From NCBI GenBank assembly GCA_964499865.1, contig CAZCPY010000004.1:1-46184 (forward strand): a stretch of 46,184 bases of DNA. The letters are read 5' to 3'. Below the pieces are notes generated by a model. It saw nothing but the letters and a program-made list of their open reading frames with translations. It searched no databases and had not been told where the DNA came from. Every line of letters begins with the position of its first letter. Within the stretch, counting starts at the first letter, position 1. The stretch comes from JANOGU01 sp964499865. GTDB lineage: Bacteria > Pseudomonadota > Alphaproteobacteria > Rhodobacterales > Rhodobacteraceae. Both the position numbers and the translations under genes were made by a program. This document shows, in pieces, positions 17,014-25,271 of this stretch.

Positions 17014-17853
17014 ATGGCCGGGGCGTCGAACGCCGTCGCGCCAGTCATCATCAAGCGGAAGAAGAACGTCATCGGCGGCGGCCACCACGGGGGGGCGTGG
17101 AAGGTTGCCTATGCCGATTTCGTGACGGCCATGATGGCCTTCTTCATGCTGATGTGGCTGCTGAACGCGACGACCGAAAAACAGCGCAAGGGGCTGGCGG
17201 ATTACTTCAATCCGACGATTCCCGTGAACCGCATCTCGGGCGGCGGCGACGGCGCCTTCGGCGGCGACAGCGTGTTCTCGGAAAACGCGATGGCGCAGAA
17301 CGGCCTGGGCGCATCGAGCATGCGCCCGACCGAGGAGAACCAGGCCCGCGGCGAGGATCAGGGCGGCAAGGCGCAGGCCGAGGCCGAGGCGCTGAAGGCC
17401 GAGGTCGACAAGGCGCTGACCGCGCGTGGCGGCGAAAGCATGACGATGCAGCGCGCGCTGCGCAATGTGGTGACGCGGGTGACCGACGAAGGCCTGGTGA
17501 TCGAGCTGTTCGACCTGCCCGAGGCGCCGCTGTTCGACCCCGACACCGCCCTGCCGCGGCCCGTGGCGATGGAGCTTGCGGCGATGCTGGCCGATCTTCT
17601 GGGCCTGGCCACCAACGCGCTGGCCGTCAACGGGCACGTGCGGTCCTATCCGTCGCTGATGATCGACAACCCGGCCTGGAACCTGTCGTCCGACCGCGCC
17701 GCGGTGTTCCGCGAACTGCTGACCGGGCGCGGCCTGCCCGAGGCGCGGGTGCAGCGCGTGACCGGCTTTGCCGACCGCCAGCCCGTCACCGCCAACCCGA
17801 TGGCCGTGCGCAACAACCGGCTGGAGGTCGTGTTGCTGCGCACCGACCGCTGA
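17014..17853 (+). CDS. motB: Flagellar motor stator protein MotB
   Basis: A 279-residue inner-membrane stator subunit that anchors the motor to peptidoglycan. A short basic N-terminus (IIKRKKN) precedes one transmembrane helix, AYADFVTAMMAFFMLMWLL, with the proton-binding Asp35. A linker rich in Gly and Glu follows. The C-terminal OmpA-like peptidoglycan-binding domain includes NPAWNLSSDRAAVFRELL and VTANPMAVRNNRLEVVLLR. No motA or other flagellar gene is adjacent, so this motB is separated from its partner. The ribosome-binding site is weak, and no clear promoter was seen in the 127-base gap shared with arfB. Confidence 0.94.
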   Translation: MAGASNAVAPVIIKRKKNVIGGGHHGGAWKVAYADFVTAMMAFFMLMWLLNATTEKQRKGLADYFNPTIPVNRISGGGDGAFGGDSVFSENAMAQNGLGASSMRPTEENQARGEDQGGKAQAEAEALKAEVDKALTARGGESMTMQRALRNVVTRVTDEGLVIELFDLPEAPLFDPDTALPRPVAMELAAMLADLLGLATNALAVNGHVRSYPSLMIDNPAWNLSSDRAAVFRELLTGRGLPEARVQRVTGFADRQPVTANPMAVRNNRLEVVLLRTDR

Positions 17854-17891
17854 GCCCGTCGGGCAAAGGCGAGCCCCTCTCGGCGAAAGCG

Positions 17892-17990
17892 CCTCCCCTC
17901 CCCCTCGTGGGGAGGGGACGGGGGAGGGGGGCTCCCCGCGAGGGGCCGGGCACCCCCCCACCCTCTCCCTCCCCCACGAGGGGGGAGGGA
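17892..17990. repeat. Composite double-hairpin intergenic repeat, copy A
   Basis: The left hairpin has a perfect 9-bp stem CCCCTCCCC/GGGGAGGGG (17895-17917). The right hairpin is CCCTCCCCC-ACGA-GGGGGGAGGG (17967-17989). They are separated by a G/C-run spacer. The right 40 bases match copy B (44495-44593) except for two positions. It fills the gap between convergent motB and deoD and may end both transcripts. Confidence 0.8.
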
Positions 17991-18013
17991 AGCGCCCATT
18001 GCGGAGGGGGCGG

Positions 18014-18718
18014 TCAGGCGAAGGCCGCGGTCAGCGCGATCTCCACCATGTCGCCGAAACTGGTCTCGCGGTCGGCCGCCGGAAGGGCCTCGTGCGTCTG
18101 CAGGTGGTCCGAGATCGTCAGCACCGCCAGCGCCCGGCGCCCGTGGCGGGCGGCGAGCGTGTAGAGCTCGGCCGTCTCCATCTCCACGCAGAGCACGCCG
18201 TGGCGGGTCATCTGCGCGTTCAGGTCGGGGCGTTCGTCGTAGAAGACGTCCGACGAATAGATACCGCCCGCATGCACCCGCACCCCCCGCGCCACCGCCG
18301 CCGCATGGGCCGCCGACAAGAGGCCCCAGTCGGCGCAGGGCGCATAGGCAAGCTCGCGGAAGATCCCGCGCGAGGGCGTCGACAGCGCCGAGGCCGTCAT
18401 CGCCAGCACCACGTCGCGGATCGCGACCTGCGGCTGCATGCCGCCCGCAGACCCGATGCGGATCAGCGTCTGCACGCCGTAGTCGCGGATCAGTTCGTTG
18501 ACGTAGATCGACAGCGACGGCATCCCCATGCCGGTGCCGTGGATGGTCACGCGGTGGCCGTTCCAGGTGCCGGTGAAGCCCAGCATCCCCCGCACCTGGT
18601 TGACGCAGACCGCATCCTTGAGGAACCGCTCCGCCGCCCAGCGGGCGCGGTAGGGGTCGCCGGGCAACAGGACCGTTTCGGCAATCTCCCCCGGCTTGGC
18701 CCCGATGTGGATGGTCAT
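18014..18718 (-). CDS. deoD: Purine nucleoside phosphorylase, DeoD type
   Basis: Splits purine (deoxy)nucleosides with phosphate into free base and (deoxy)ribose-1-phosphate. The 234 residues fit the hexameric bacterial form (about 239). Visible blocks are MTIHIGAKPGEIAETVLLPGDPYRA (phosphate-binding Arg), GTGMGMPSLSIY, IRIGSAGGM, VLCVEMETAELYTLAA (ribose-binding Met-Glu) and the active-site Asp in LTISDHL followed by Arg in AADRETSF. The gene has no same-strand partner. It is convergent with motB, and the carbonic anhydrase gene lies upstream on the same strand, 73 bases away. Confidence 0.96.
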   Translation of the reverse strand: MTIHIGAKPGEIAETVLLPGDPYRARWAAERFLKDAVCVNQVRGMLGFTGTWNGHRVTIHGTGMGMPSLSIYVNELIRDYGVQTLIRIGSAGGMQPQVAIRDVVLAMTASALSTPSRGIFRELAYAPCADWGLLSAAHAAAVARGVRVHAGGIYSSDVFYDERPDLNAQMTRHGVLCVEMETAELYTLAARHGRRALAVLTISDHLQTHEALPAADRETSFGDMVEIALTAAFA

Positions 18719-18791
18719 GCGCCCGTCTCCCCTGTGCTGCGCGTGTGCTGCGCGGCCAGCCTACACGGGTTCGCCGCCGGGCGGAAACCGC

Positions 18792-19436
18792 CTAGACAGT
18801 CACGAACCGCCCCTGCGCGGGATCGTACTGTTCCAGCGCGCCCTCGGCCGTGTCGGTCCACAGCCCGTGCAGCGTCAGGTTGCCCGCCGCGACCTCGGCG
18901 GCGACGAAGGGGAAGGTCATCAGGTTTTCCAGGCTGACCAGCACCGCCTCCTTCTCCAGCGCGGCGACCTGCGCCTCGGCCGGCAGGTCGGTCACGCGGG
19001 CGTAGCCCGGGCGCAGGATGTCCATCCAGCGGCCGACGAAGCTGGAGGATTCCTCCAGCGCCGGGGCATGGCCGGAACACATCGCGTGGCAGGCATGCAC
19101 GCCGCCGCAGTGCGAATGGCCCAGCACGATCACATGCGCGACCTTCAGCACCATCACCGCATATTCGACGGTGGCCGAGGTGCCATGCGTGCGCCCGTCG
19201 GGGTTGGACGGCGGCACCAGGCTTGCGATGTTGCGGTGCACGAAGAACTCGCCCTCGTCGGCGCCGAAGATCGAGGTCACCGGCACCCGCGAATCGCAGC
19301 ACGAGATCAGCATGGCGCGGGGGTGCTGGCCCGAGGCCAGGCGGCGGTACCAGGCGCGGTTGTCGAGGTAGGTCGTGGCGCGCCAGCCCAGATAGCGCTG
19401 CACGAGATACAGGGGCAGCGGGCGGGCCTTGTCCAT
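18792..19436 (-). CDS. Beta-class carbonic anhydrase
   Basis: A 214-residue zinc enzyme interconverting CO2 and bicarbonate. Zinc ligands and the catalytic dyad are visible as CCDSRV (Cys46, Asp48, Arg50) and VIVLGHSHCGGVHACHA (His and Cys). FFVHRNIASLVPP and TSATVEYAVMVLKV are further family marks. The start at 19436 gives the normal family N-terminus; an upstream in-frame ATG at 19616 would overlap the divergent gene's start. No SulP-type bicarbonate transporter is fused or adjacent. It is divergent from the HPt-like gene. Confidence 0.95.
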   Translation of the reverse strand: MDKARPLPLYLVQRYLGWRATTYLDNRAWYRRLASGQHPRAMLISCCDSRVPVTSIFGADEGEFFVHRNIASLVPPSNPDGRTHGTSATVEYAVMVLKVAHVIVLGHSHCGGVHACHAMCSGHAPALEESSSFVGRWMDILRPGYARVTDLPAEAQVAALEKEAVLVSLENLMTFPFVAAEVAAGNLTLHGLWTDTAEGALEQYDPAQGRFVTV

Positions 19437-19585
19437 CGTCAACCTCCCGGCCGGCAGCAACCGCGCGGCATTGCCGAAAATCCGATGGTTTTCTTGGCCC
19501 CCGCGACAGGCAGGCGCAACCGAATCTTCAGCACGGCGGCGGAATGTGGGCCCCGGGTGTGACGGAACCGGTGGGTTAGGGTCCG

Positions 19586-19969
19586 ATGAGTGGAACGGTT
19601 GTGGCCTTCCGGCCAAGAGACAGCGTGCGGCAGGACAGCGAGCCGATCGCGCTGCTGTATCGCAACATGGGCACGGCTGCGGCCGAAGAGGTCGTCACCC
19701 GTGCGCTTGCCGAACTGGCGATGACGATGGCGGGCCTCGCGCAGCGCCTGCGCGCGCAGGACCGCGCCGACCTTCAGCGCCAGTTGCGCCGCCTGCAGCG
19801 GATGGCGGAGCAATTGGGCATGGTCAGCCTGGGGCAGGTCGCGGGAAACATCCGCGACTGTCTGGAAGACGGCGACCCCGTCGCCTTCGCCGCCGTCTGG
19901 GCGCGCCTGCTGCGCGTCGCCGAACGGTCGCTGGCGCCCGAGGGGATGCTGCTCGACCAGCGCACCTGA
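19586..19969 (+). CDS. Small HPt-like four-helix protein lacking the phospho-histidine
   Basis: A 127-residue soluble, mostly helical protein. The segment LRRLQRMAEQLGMVSLGQVAGNIRDCLEDGDPVAFAAVWARLLRVAERSL follows the spacing of histidine phosphotransfer domains (helix with HxLKG-like site, LG turn, then LE at the end of the next helix). At the site where the phospho-His should be there is no histidine. It may be a degenerate HPt that only binds a partner, or an unrelated helical bundle. It is convergent with the dehydrogenase gene, 6 bases apart, so it is not part of that operon. Confidence 0.72.
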   Translation: MSGTVVAFRPRDSVRQDSEPIALLYRNMGTAAAEEVVTRALAELAMTMAGLAQRLRAQDRADLQRQLRRLQRMAEQLGMVSLGQVAGNIRDCLEDGDPVAFAAVWARLLRVAERSLAPEGMLLDQRT

Positions 19970-19975
19970 CCGCCG

Positions 19976-22408
19976 TCAGGCCCGGATGCGCAGGCCCTGC
20001 GGGTCGAACGGCGCCTCCAGCGCCAGGCGCGCGGGCACGACCCTGCCCGCCACGTCCAGCGCATAGGCGCCGCCCGTCAGCCAGTCCTCGGCCACGCCGT
20101 CGGCATGGCGCACATAGCCATAGCCGATGCCGCACCCCAGCGTGTGGCCGTAGCCGCCCGAGGTCAGGTAGCCCACCGCCTGCCCGTCGCGCAGGATCGT
20201 CTCGCGGCCCAGCAGCACCGCCTCCGGGTCGTCGACGAGGAACCCGGCCATCCGCTTGCGCAACGGCGCTGCGCCTGCGCGTTGCAGCGCGTCGCGGCCC
20301 AGGAAGGGCGTGTTCGCCTCCAATTTGACCGCCCAGCCGAGGCCCGCCTCCCACGGCGTGTCGCCCGGCGTGATGTCGGTGGACCAGGCGCGATAGCCCT
20401 TTTCCAGCCGCAAGGTCTCCAGCGCACGATAGCCCGCGGGGCGCAAGGCAGGGTCGGCCTCCATCAGCGCGTCATGCACCGCCGCAAGGTCGGGCAGCGG
20501 CACGTGCAGTTCCCACCCCAGTTCGCCCACGTAGGTCACCCGCAGCGCCCGCACCGCAGCGCCCGCGATGCGCAGGGTGCGCACATGGCCGAAGGGGAAC
20601 CCTTCGTTCGACACGTCGTCCGCCGTCACCCTGGACAGGATGTCGCGCGCCCGCGGGCCCATCAGCGACAGGGTGCCCCAGTCCTCGGTCACGTCGCGGA
20701 AGGTGACGCCAGTGGTGGGCAGGTGGTCGGCGATCCAGCCGAAGTCATGCGTGCGGAACCCGGTGCCGGTGACGATGTAGAACAGGTCGGGCGCCAGCCG
20801 CGCCACGGTCAGGTCGGCCTCGATCCCGCCGCGGGTGTTGAGCAGTTGCGTATAGGTCAGCCGCCCCGGCGGACGCGCCACACGGCCCGCGCAGATCCAG
20901 TCCAGCGCCTCGGCGGCCCTCGGCCCAGAGAGTTCCGCCTTGGCAAACGACGTCTGGTCGAACAGCCCCGCGTGGGCGCGGACATGGGCATGCTCGGCCC
21001 CCGCGGGCCCGAACCAGTTCTGTCGGCCCATGGAGTACACGTCGCGCGGCTCGACCCCCGCGGGCGCGAACCAGTTCGGGCGTTCCCAGCCCAGTTTCGA
21101 CCCGAAGACCGCGCCCCTTGCCTTGAGCCGTCCGTAGAGCGGCGAGGTCAGGCGGGGGCGGCCGCTGTCGTATTCCTCGTGCGGGAAGGCCACCGCGTAG
21201 TGCTTGCCGTAGGCTTCCAGGGTGCGGCCGGCGACCCAGTCGCGGTCGGCGTGCAGGCCGGAAAAGCGTCGGATGTCCACGGCCCAGAGGTCCATCGGCG
21301 CCTCGCCCGTCATCGCCCATTCCGCCAGCACCCAGCCCGCCCCGCCGCCCGCGGCGATGCCGAAGGCGTTGAACCCTGCACCCGTGTAGAGGTTGGCGCA
21401 GGCGGGCGCGCGGCCCAGGATGAAGTTGCCGTCGGGCGTGAAGCTTTCGGCGCCGTTGATCATCTGCCTGACGCCCGCCCGTTCCAGCGCGGGCATGCGG
21501 GCCACGGCCTGGCCCAGGTGCTGGGCGAAATGGTCCCAGTCGTCGCCGAACAGGGCGAATTCCCAGGGATCGGGGATGTCGCCGGTGACCCAGCCTTGCG
21601 GGTCGGGCTCGTATCCGCCCATCACCAGCCCGCCGACCTCTTCCTTGAAATAGGTGCGCCGGTCGGGGTCGCGGATCGTGGGCGCGTCGGGCGACAGGCC
21701 CTCGATGCGTTCGGTGATGATGTACTGGTGCCTGACCGGGTGCAGCGGCACCGCCACGCCCGCCATGGCGCCGATCTGCCGGGCCCACATGCCGCCGCAG
21801 TTGACCACGCGGTCGCAGGCCACCGTGCCTTGCGTCGTCTCCACATGGGTGATCCGGGCGCCGTCCATCCGGAAGCCCGTGACCTTGACCCCCTCGACGA
21901 TCCGCGCGCCATGCATCCGGGCGCCCTTGGCCAGGCTCTGCGTGATGTCGGAGGGGCTCGCCTGCCCATCCGTGGGCAGCCAGCTTGCGCCGATCAGGTC
22001 GGCCACCTCCATCAGCGGCCACATGCGTTTCACCTCGGACGGAGAGACCAGCTCCATCTCCATCTCGAAGCTGCGCGCCGTGGAGGCCAGGCGGCGGAAC
22101 TCGGTCCAGCGGTCGGGCGTGGTGGCAAGCCGCAGGCAGCCGGTCATCTTCCAGCCGGTTTCGAGGCCGGTCTCGGCCGCCAGTCCCTTGTAAAGCTCGA
22201 CCGAATACCTGAGCACCCTGGTGATCGAGGCCGAGGAGCGCAGTTGCCCCACCAGCCCCGCCGCATGCCAGGTGGACCCCGAGGTCAGCCGGCCCTGTTC
22301 CAGAAGCAGCACGTCGGCCTTGTGGTCGCGCGCCAAGTGGTAGGCGGTGGAACAGCCGATGATGCCGCCGCCGATGACGACGACCTGCGCCTGCGTGGGA
22401 AGGGTCAC
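19976..22408 (-). CDS. Dimethylglycine/sarcosine dehydrogenase-like flavoprotein with GcvT domains
   Basis: An 810-residue enzyme that would oxidatively remove an N-methyl group and pass it to tetrahydrofolate. The N-terminal FAD domain has VVVIGGGIIGCSTAYHL (residues 9-25) and TSGSTWHAAGLVGQ; His48 corresponds to the covalent FAD attachment site of DMGDH/SARDH. The middle region (about 370-430) is an FAO_M-like linker. The C-terminal half is aminomethyltransferase-like (YTQLLNTRGGIEADLTVARL, VTYVGELGWELHVP, GYRALETLRLEKGYRAWSTDITPGDTPWEAGL). The start codon is GTG and overlaps the upstream kinase stop as GTGA. It is the last gene of the amine-uptake operon. Confidence 0.93.
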   Translation of the reverse strand: MTLPTQAQVVVIGGGIIGCSTAYHLARDHKADVLLLEQGRLTSGSTWHAAGLVGQLRSSASITRVLRYSVELYKGLAAETGLETGWKMTGCLRLATTPDRWTEFRRLASTARSFEMEMELVSPSEVKRMWPLMEVADLIGASWLPTDGQASPSDITQSLAKGARMHGARIVEGVKVTGFRMDGARITHVETTQGTVACDRVVNCGGMWARQIGAMAGVAVPLHPVRHQYIITERIEGLSPDAPTIRDPDRRTYFKEEVGGLVMGGYEPDPQGWVTGDIPDPWEFALFGDDWDHFAQHLGQAVARMPALERAGVRQMINGAESFTPDGNFILGRAPACANLYTGAGFNAFGIAAGGGAGWVLAEWAMTGEAPMDLWAVDIRRFSGLHADRDWVAGRTLEAYGKHYAVAFPHEEYDSGRPRLTSPLYGRLKARGAVFGSKLGWERPNWFAPAGVEPRDVYSMGRQNWFGPAGAEHAHVRAHAGLFDQTSFAKAELSGPRAAEALDWICAGRVARPPGRLTYTQLLNTRGGIEADLTVARLAPDLFYIVTGTGFRTHDFGWIADHLPTTGVTFRDVTEDWGTLSLMGPRARDILSRVTADDVSNEGFPFGHVRTLRIAGAAVRALRVTYVGELGWELHVPLPDLAAVHDALMEADPALRPAGYRALETLRLEKGYRAWSTDITPGDTPWEAGLGWAVKLEANTPFLGRDALQRAGAAPLRKRMAGFLVDDPEAVLLGRETILRDGQAVGYLTSGGYGHTLGCGIGYGYVRHADGVAEDWLTGGAYALDVAGRVVPARLALEAPFDPQGLRIRA

Positions 22409-23286
22409 GTCTCTCTCCCGTACCGGGCCAGAAAGCGGTCATGCGCCGCCCCGAGTTTCACAAGGTTTTCCTGCGCATAGGCCAGGTAGTCCACCCCCGG
22501 CGCCGACAGGTGCAGGTCCGACACCATGGCCCACATCGCCTCGCGCAGCAGGCTTGCGACCTGCATCGCGTCGAAGGCGCGCAGGAAGGCCGCGTCGGGC
22601 GCGTGGCCGAGGTAGGCGGCCAGCAGCGCCGCAGCCTCGCCTTCGTCCATCCCGGCGTTGGACGCCGCCCCGGCAAGGTCGAACATCGCGCTGCCGAAGC
22701 CCGCGTCTTCGTACTCGATCAGCCACAGCCCTTCGCCGTCGTCAAGAAGGTTCGCGGGCAACAGGTCGTGGTGGGCGAAGACCAGCGGCAACGGCGTCTG
22801 CGCGGCCTCCATCGCGGCGTTGATCGCCAGAAAGGCGGGGGTCTGCCCGGCAAAGCGGCTGTTCCCGGCGCGCAGGGTGCGGGCGTAGTCGCGCACGACG
22901 TGGAAAGGCCAGAACAGGAAGGCCGGGCCCTGCACGTGGGCGGGCATGCGGGCGTGGAAATCGGCCAGCAGGCGGCCGATGCGCGCGGGGTTGGCGCGCA
23001 CCTCGGCCGGGCCGCAGGTGCGGGCCTGAAGGAAGGCCGTCACCATCACGCCGGGGCCGGTGTGTTCCACCGCCGGGCCGAAGCCCGCGGCGGCGGCAGC
23101 GCGCGCCGACATCGCCTCGCGGTCGCGAAAGACGTGGTGGGCGGGGTAGTCGGGGCCGAAGCGGGCGACATGGGCGCCCGCGGCATCGGTCACCTTCCAG
23201 ATCTCGTTGGACAGCCCGCCCTTCAGCGGCTCGGCCCGCACCTTGCCCTGCCAGCACGGCAGCGCCTTCACATGAGACGGGATCAC
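22405..23286 (-). CDS. Choline/ethanolamine-kinase-like APH-fold enzyme
   Basis: A 293-residue kinase-fold protein. The N-lobe is LKGGLSNEIWKVTDAAGAHVARFGPDYP, very close in style to choline kinases (GG-TN-x-x-x-V). The catalytic loop is HHDLLPANLL (His172-Asp174, Asn179). The metal-binding motif reads LIEYEDAGFGSAMFDLAG: Glu191 stands where the family usually has Asp, so activity should be checked. The start is GTG at 23286, overlapping the permease stop as GTGA, and no ATG lies close. Its place between a betaine-type transporter and a demethylating flavoprotein suggests that it phosphorylates an amino alcohol or related amine taken up by this system. Confidence 0.88.
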   Translation of the reverse strand: MIPSHVKALPCWQGKVRAEPLKGGLSNEIWKVTDAAGAHVARFGPDYPAHHVFRDREAMSARAAAAAGFGPAVEHTGPGVMVTAFLQARTCGPAEVRANPARIGRLLADFHARMPAHVQGPAFLFWPFHVVRDYARTLRAGNSRFAGQTPAFLAINAAMEAAQTPLPLVFAHHDLLPANLLDDGEGLWLIEYEDAGFGSAMFDLAGAASNAGMDEGEAAALLAAYLGHAPDAAFLRAFDAMQVASLLREAMWAMVSDLHLSAPGVDYLAYAQENLVKLGAAHDRFLARYGRET

Positions 23287-25271
23287 GGCGCGCCCTCCGC
23301 CAGCCCCAGCCGCGCCTTCTGCGCCGCGGCGGCGGCGTTCAGCAGGCGGTCGGCGATGATGGCGATGAAGGCGATCGCCAGCCCCGCCGCCAGCCCCTGC
23401 CCGGGGTCGGCCCGGGTCAGCGCGATGTAGACCTCCTGCCCCAGGTCGCGCGTGCCGACCAGGGCGGTGATGACCAGCATGGCCAGCGCGAACATGATCG
23501 TCTGGTTCAGACCCAGCAGGATCTCCGGCAAGGCCAGGCGCAGGCGGATCCGGGTCAGGATCTGCCAGTGCGTCGCGCCCATCGCGCGCCCCGCCTCGAC
23601 CAGCCGCGGGTCCACGCCGCGCAGGCCCAGCACGGTGTAGCGGATGGCCGGCGCCACGGCATAGGCCACGACCGCGATCATCGCGGTAAAGTCGCCGACG
23701 CGGAACAGCATCACCACCGGCATGAGGTAGACGAAGGACGGCAGCGTCTGGGCCGTGTCGATCACCCCCTGCGTCACCGCCCAGGCCCGGTCGCGGCCCG
23801 CCACGGCGATGCCGATCCCCAGGCCCAAAGCCATCGCGATCAGCGCCGAGATGCCGCAGAGGTAGACCGTGACCATGGCCTTTTCCCACTGCCCCGTCAC
23901 CGCGATCAGCCCCGACAGCCCGCCGCACAGGGCGGCCAGCCGCCAGCCCCCCAGCCGCCAGCCCGCCAGCGCCAGCAGCCCCACCGCCACCGCCCAGGGC
24001 AGCTCCAGCAGCGCCCGCTTGACCGGCACCAAGAGCCAGACCAGCACCGCCGTCCTGAACGCCTCCAGCCGGTCGAAGAAGGTGACGTTGATCCACTCCA
24101 CCAGCCCCGCCCAGAAGGCGGATGTGGATAGCCGCCAGCCCTCGGGCCAGGCCTGCAGCGCGGGCACCAGCGGCGCCAGCGCGACCGAGGCCAGGGCCAG
24201 CGCCAGCGCCGCGGTCAGCCAGGGGTGCCGGTGGTGGAAGGGCCCCGTCCGCGGCGGGCGAAAGCCGCGGACGGCCACCGCCTGGCTCAGCCGGTCGAGC
24301 GCGATGGCCAGCGCCACGATGGCGAAGCCCGCCTCCAGCCCCGCGCCGAAGTCGAGCCTGCGCAGCGCCGTCAGCACGTCGAAGCCGAGGCCCCCCGCGC
24401 CGATCATCGAGGCGATGATGACCATGTTCAGCGACTGCATGATGACCTGGTTGACCCCCACCATCAGCGGCGCCGCGGCCGAGGGGACCATCACGCGCCA
24501 CAGCTCCTGCCGCGGGGTGCAGCCGGTCATCCGGGCCAGGTCGCGCGTTTCCGGCGGCACGCGGGCCAGCGCCAGCGCCGTCAGGCGGATCATCGGCGGC
24601 ATGGCATAGATCACCGTGGCCACCACCGCCGCCGTGGGCCCGAAGCCGAACAGGATCAGGATCGGCACCAGATAGGCAAAGACCGGCATCGTCTGCATCA
24701 GGTCCAGCACCGGCCGCAGGGCGCGGTCCACCCAGGCGTGGCGCCAGGCGAGGATGCCGAGACCGAGGCCCCCCGCGACGCCCAGCGGGACCGCGACCAG
24801 GATCGAGGCCAGGGTGACCATCGCGCCCTGCCACTGGCCGAAGACGGCGATGAAGGCAAAGCAGGCGGCCACCAGCGCCGCCAGCCCCGGCCCGCGGGCC
24901 CAGTGGCCGGCGATGACGGCGGCGCCCGCGACAGTGACCCAGGGGATGGCGGGCAGGATCGTCAGCACCTGCCCGGCCTCCTGCCGCTGCCAGCCGGTCG
25001 CCAGCAGCGCCATCGCGGCGGTGTAGGGCACGTCCAGCACCGCCGCCACCGCGCGGGTCACGTCGACAAAGGCGACGGGTCCAAGCCGTGCATCCTCGAC
25101 CAGCCAGTCGGCGGCGGCGCCGATCCAGGCGGCGGCGGGCAGGACCCAGGCCTTGGGCCAGGCCGCGAGGAAGGGCAGCGCCTCGCGCCCCCAGGCCCAG
25201 AGCACGGCCGAAAGGCCGAGCGCCAGGGGCCAGAGCAGCGGCGGGGCCACGGGCCGGGTCAGCGCCGTCAT
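23283..25271 (-). CDS. Quaternary-amine ABC transporter permease with two fused ProW-type modules
   Basis: A 662-residue inner-membrane protein, about twice the usual permease length. Two complete binding-protein-dependent permease modules are visible. The first (about residues 130-330) has its EAA loop at LARMTGCTPRQELWRVMVPSAAAPLMVG. The second (about 450-655) has AGRAMGATHWQILTRIRLRLALPEILLG. Each is preceded by extra hydrophobic helices (PWVTVAGAAVIAGHW and WAVAVGLLALAGWRLGGW). The protein thus carries both halves of the membrane channel in one chain. It overlaps the ATPase gene upstream and the kinase gene downstream by 4 bp each. Confidence 0.93.
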   Translation of the reverse strand: MTALTRPVAPPLLWPLALGLSAVLWAWGREALPFLAAWPKAWVLPAAAWIGAAADWLVEDARLGPVAFVDVTRAVAAVLDVPYTAAMALLATGWQRQEAGQVLTILPAIPWVTVAGAAVIAGHWARGPGLAALVAACFAFIAVFGQWQGAMVTLASILVAVPLGVAGGLGLGILAWRHAWVDRALRPVLDLMQTMPVFAYLVPILILFGFGPTAAVVATVIYAMPPMIRLTALALARVPPETRDLARMTGCTPRQELWRVMVPSAAAPLMVGVNQVIMQSLNMVIIASMIGAGGLGFDVLTALRRLDFGAGLEAGFAIVALAIALDRLSQAVAVRGFRPPRTGPFHHRHPWLTAALALALASVALAPLVPALQAWPEGWRLSTSAFWAGLVEWINVTFFDRLEAFRTAVLVWLLVPVKRALLELPWAVAVGLLALAGWRLGGWRLAALCGGLSGLIAVTGQWEKAMVTVYLCGISALIAMALGLGIGIAVAGRDRAWAVTQGVIDTAQTLPSFVYLMPVVMLFRVGDFTAMIAVVAYAVAPAIRYTVLGLRGVDPRLVEAGRAMGATHWQILTRIRLRLALPEILLGLNQTIMFALAMLVITALVGTRDLGQEVYIALTRADPGQGLAAGLAIAFIAIIADRLLNAAAAAQKARLGLAEGAP

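Noticed and set aside
20105..22480. A plus-strand open frame of 791 codons opposite the DMGDH-like gene
   Set aside because: Same antisense composition (Arg/His/Gln/Gly-rich), no recognisable domain, and the opposite strand has a complete two-domain enzyme.
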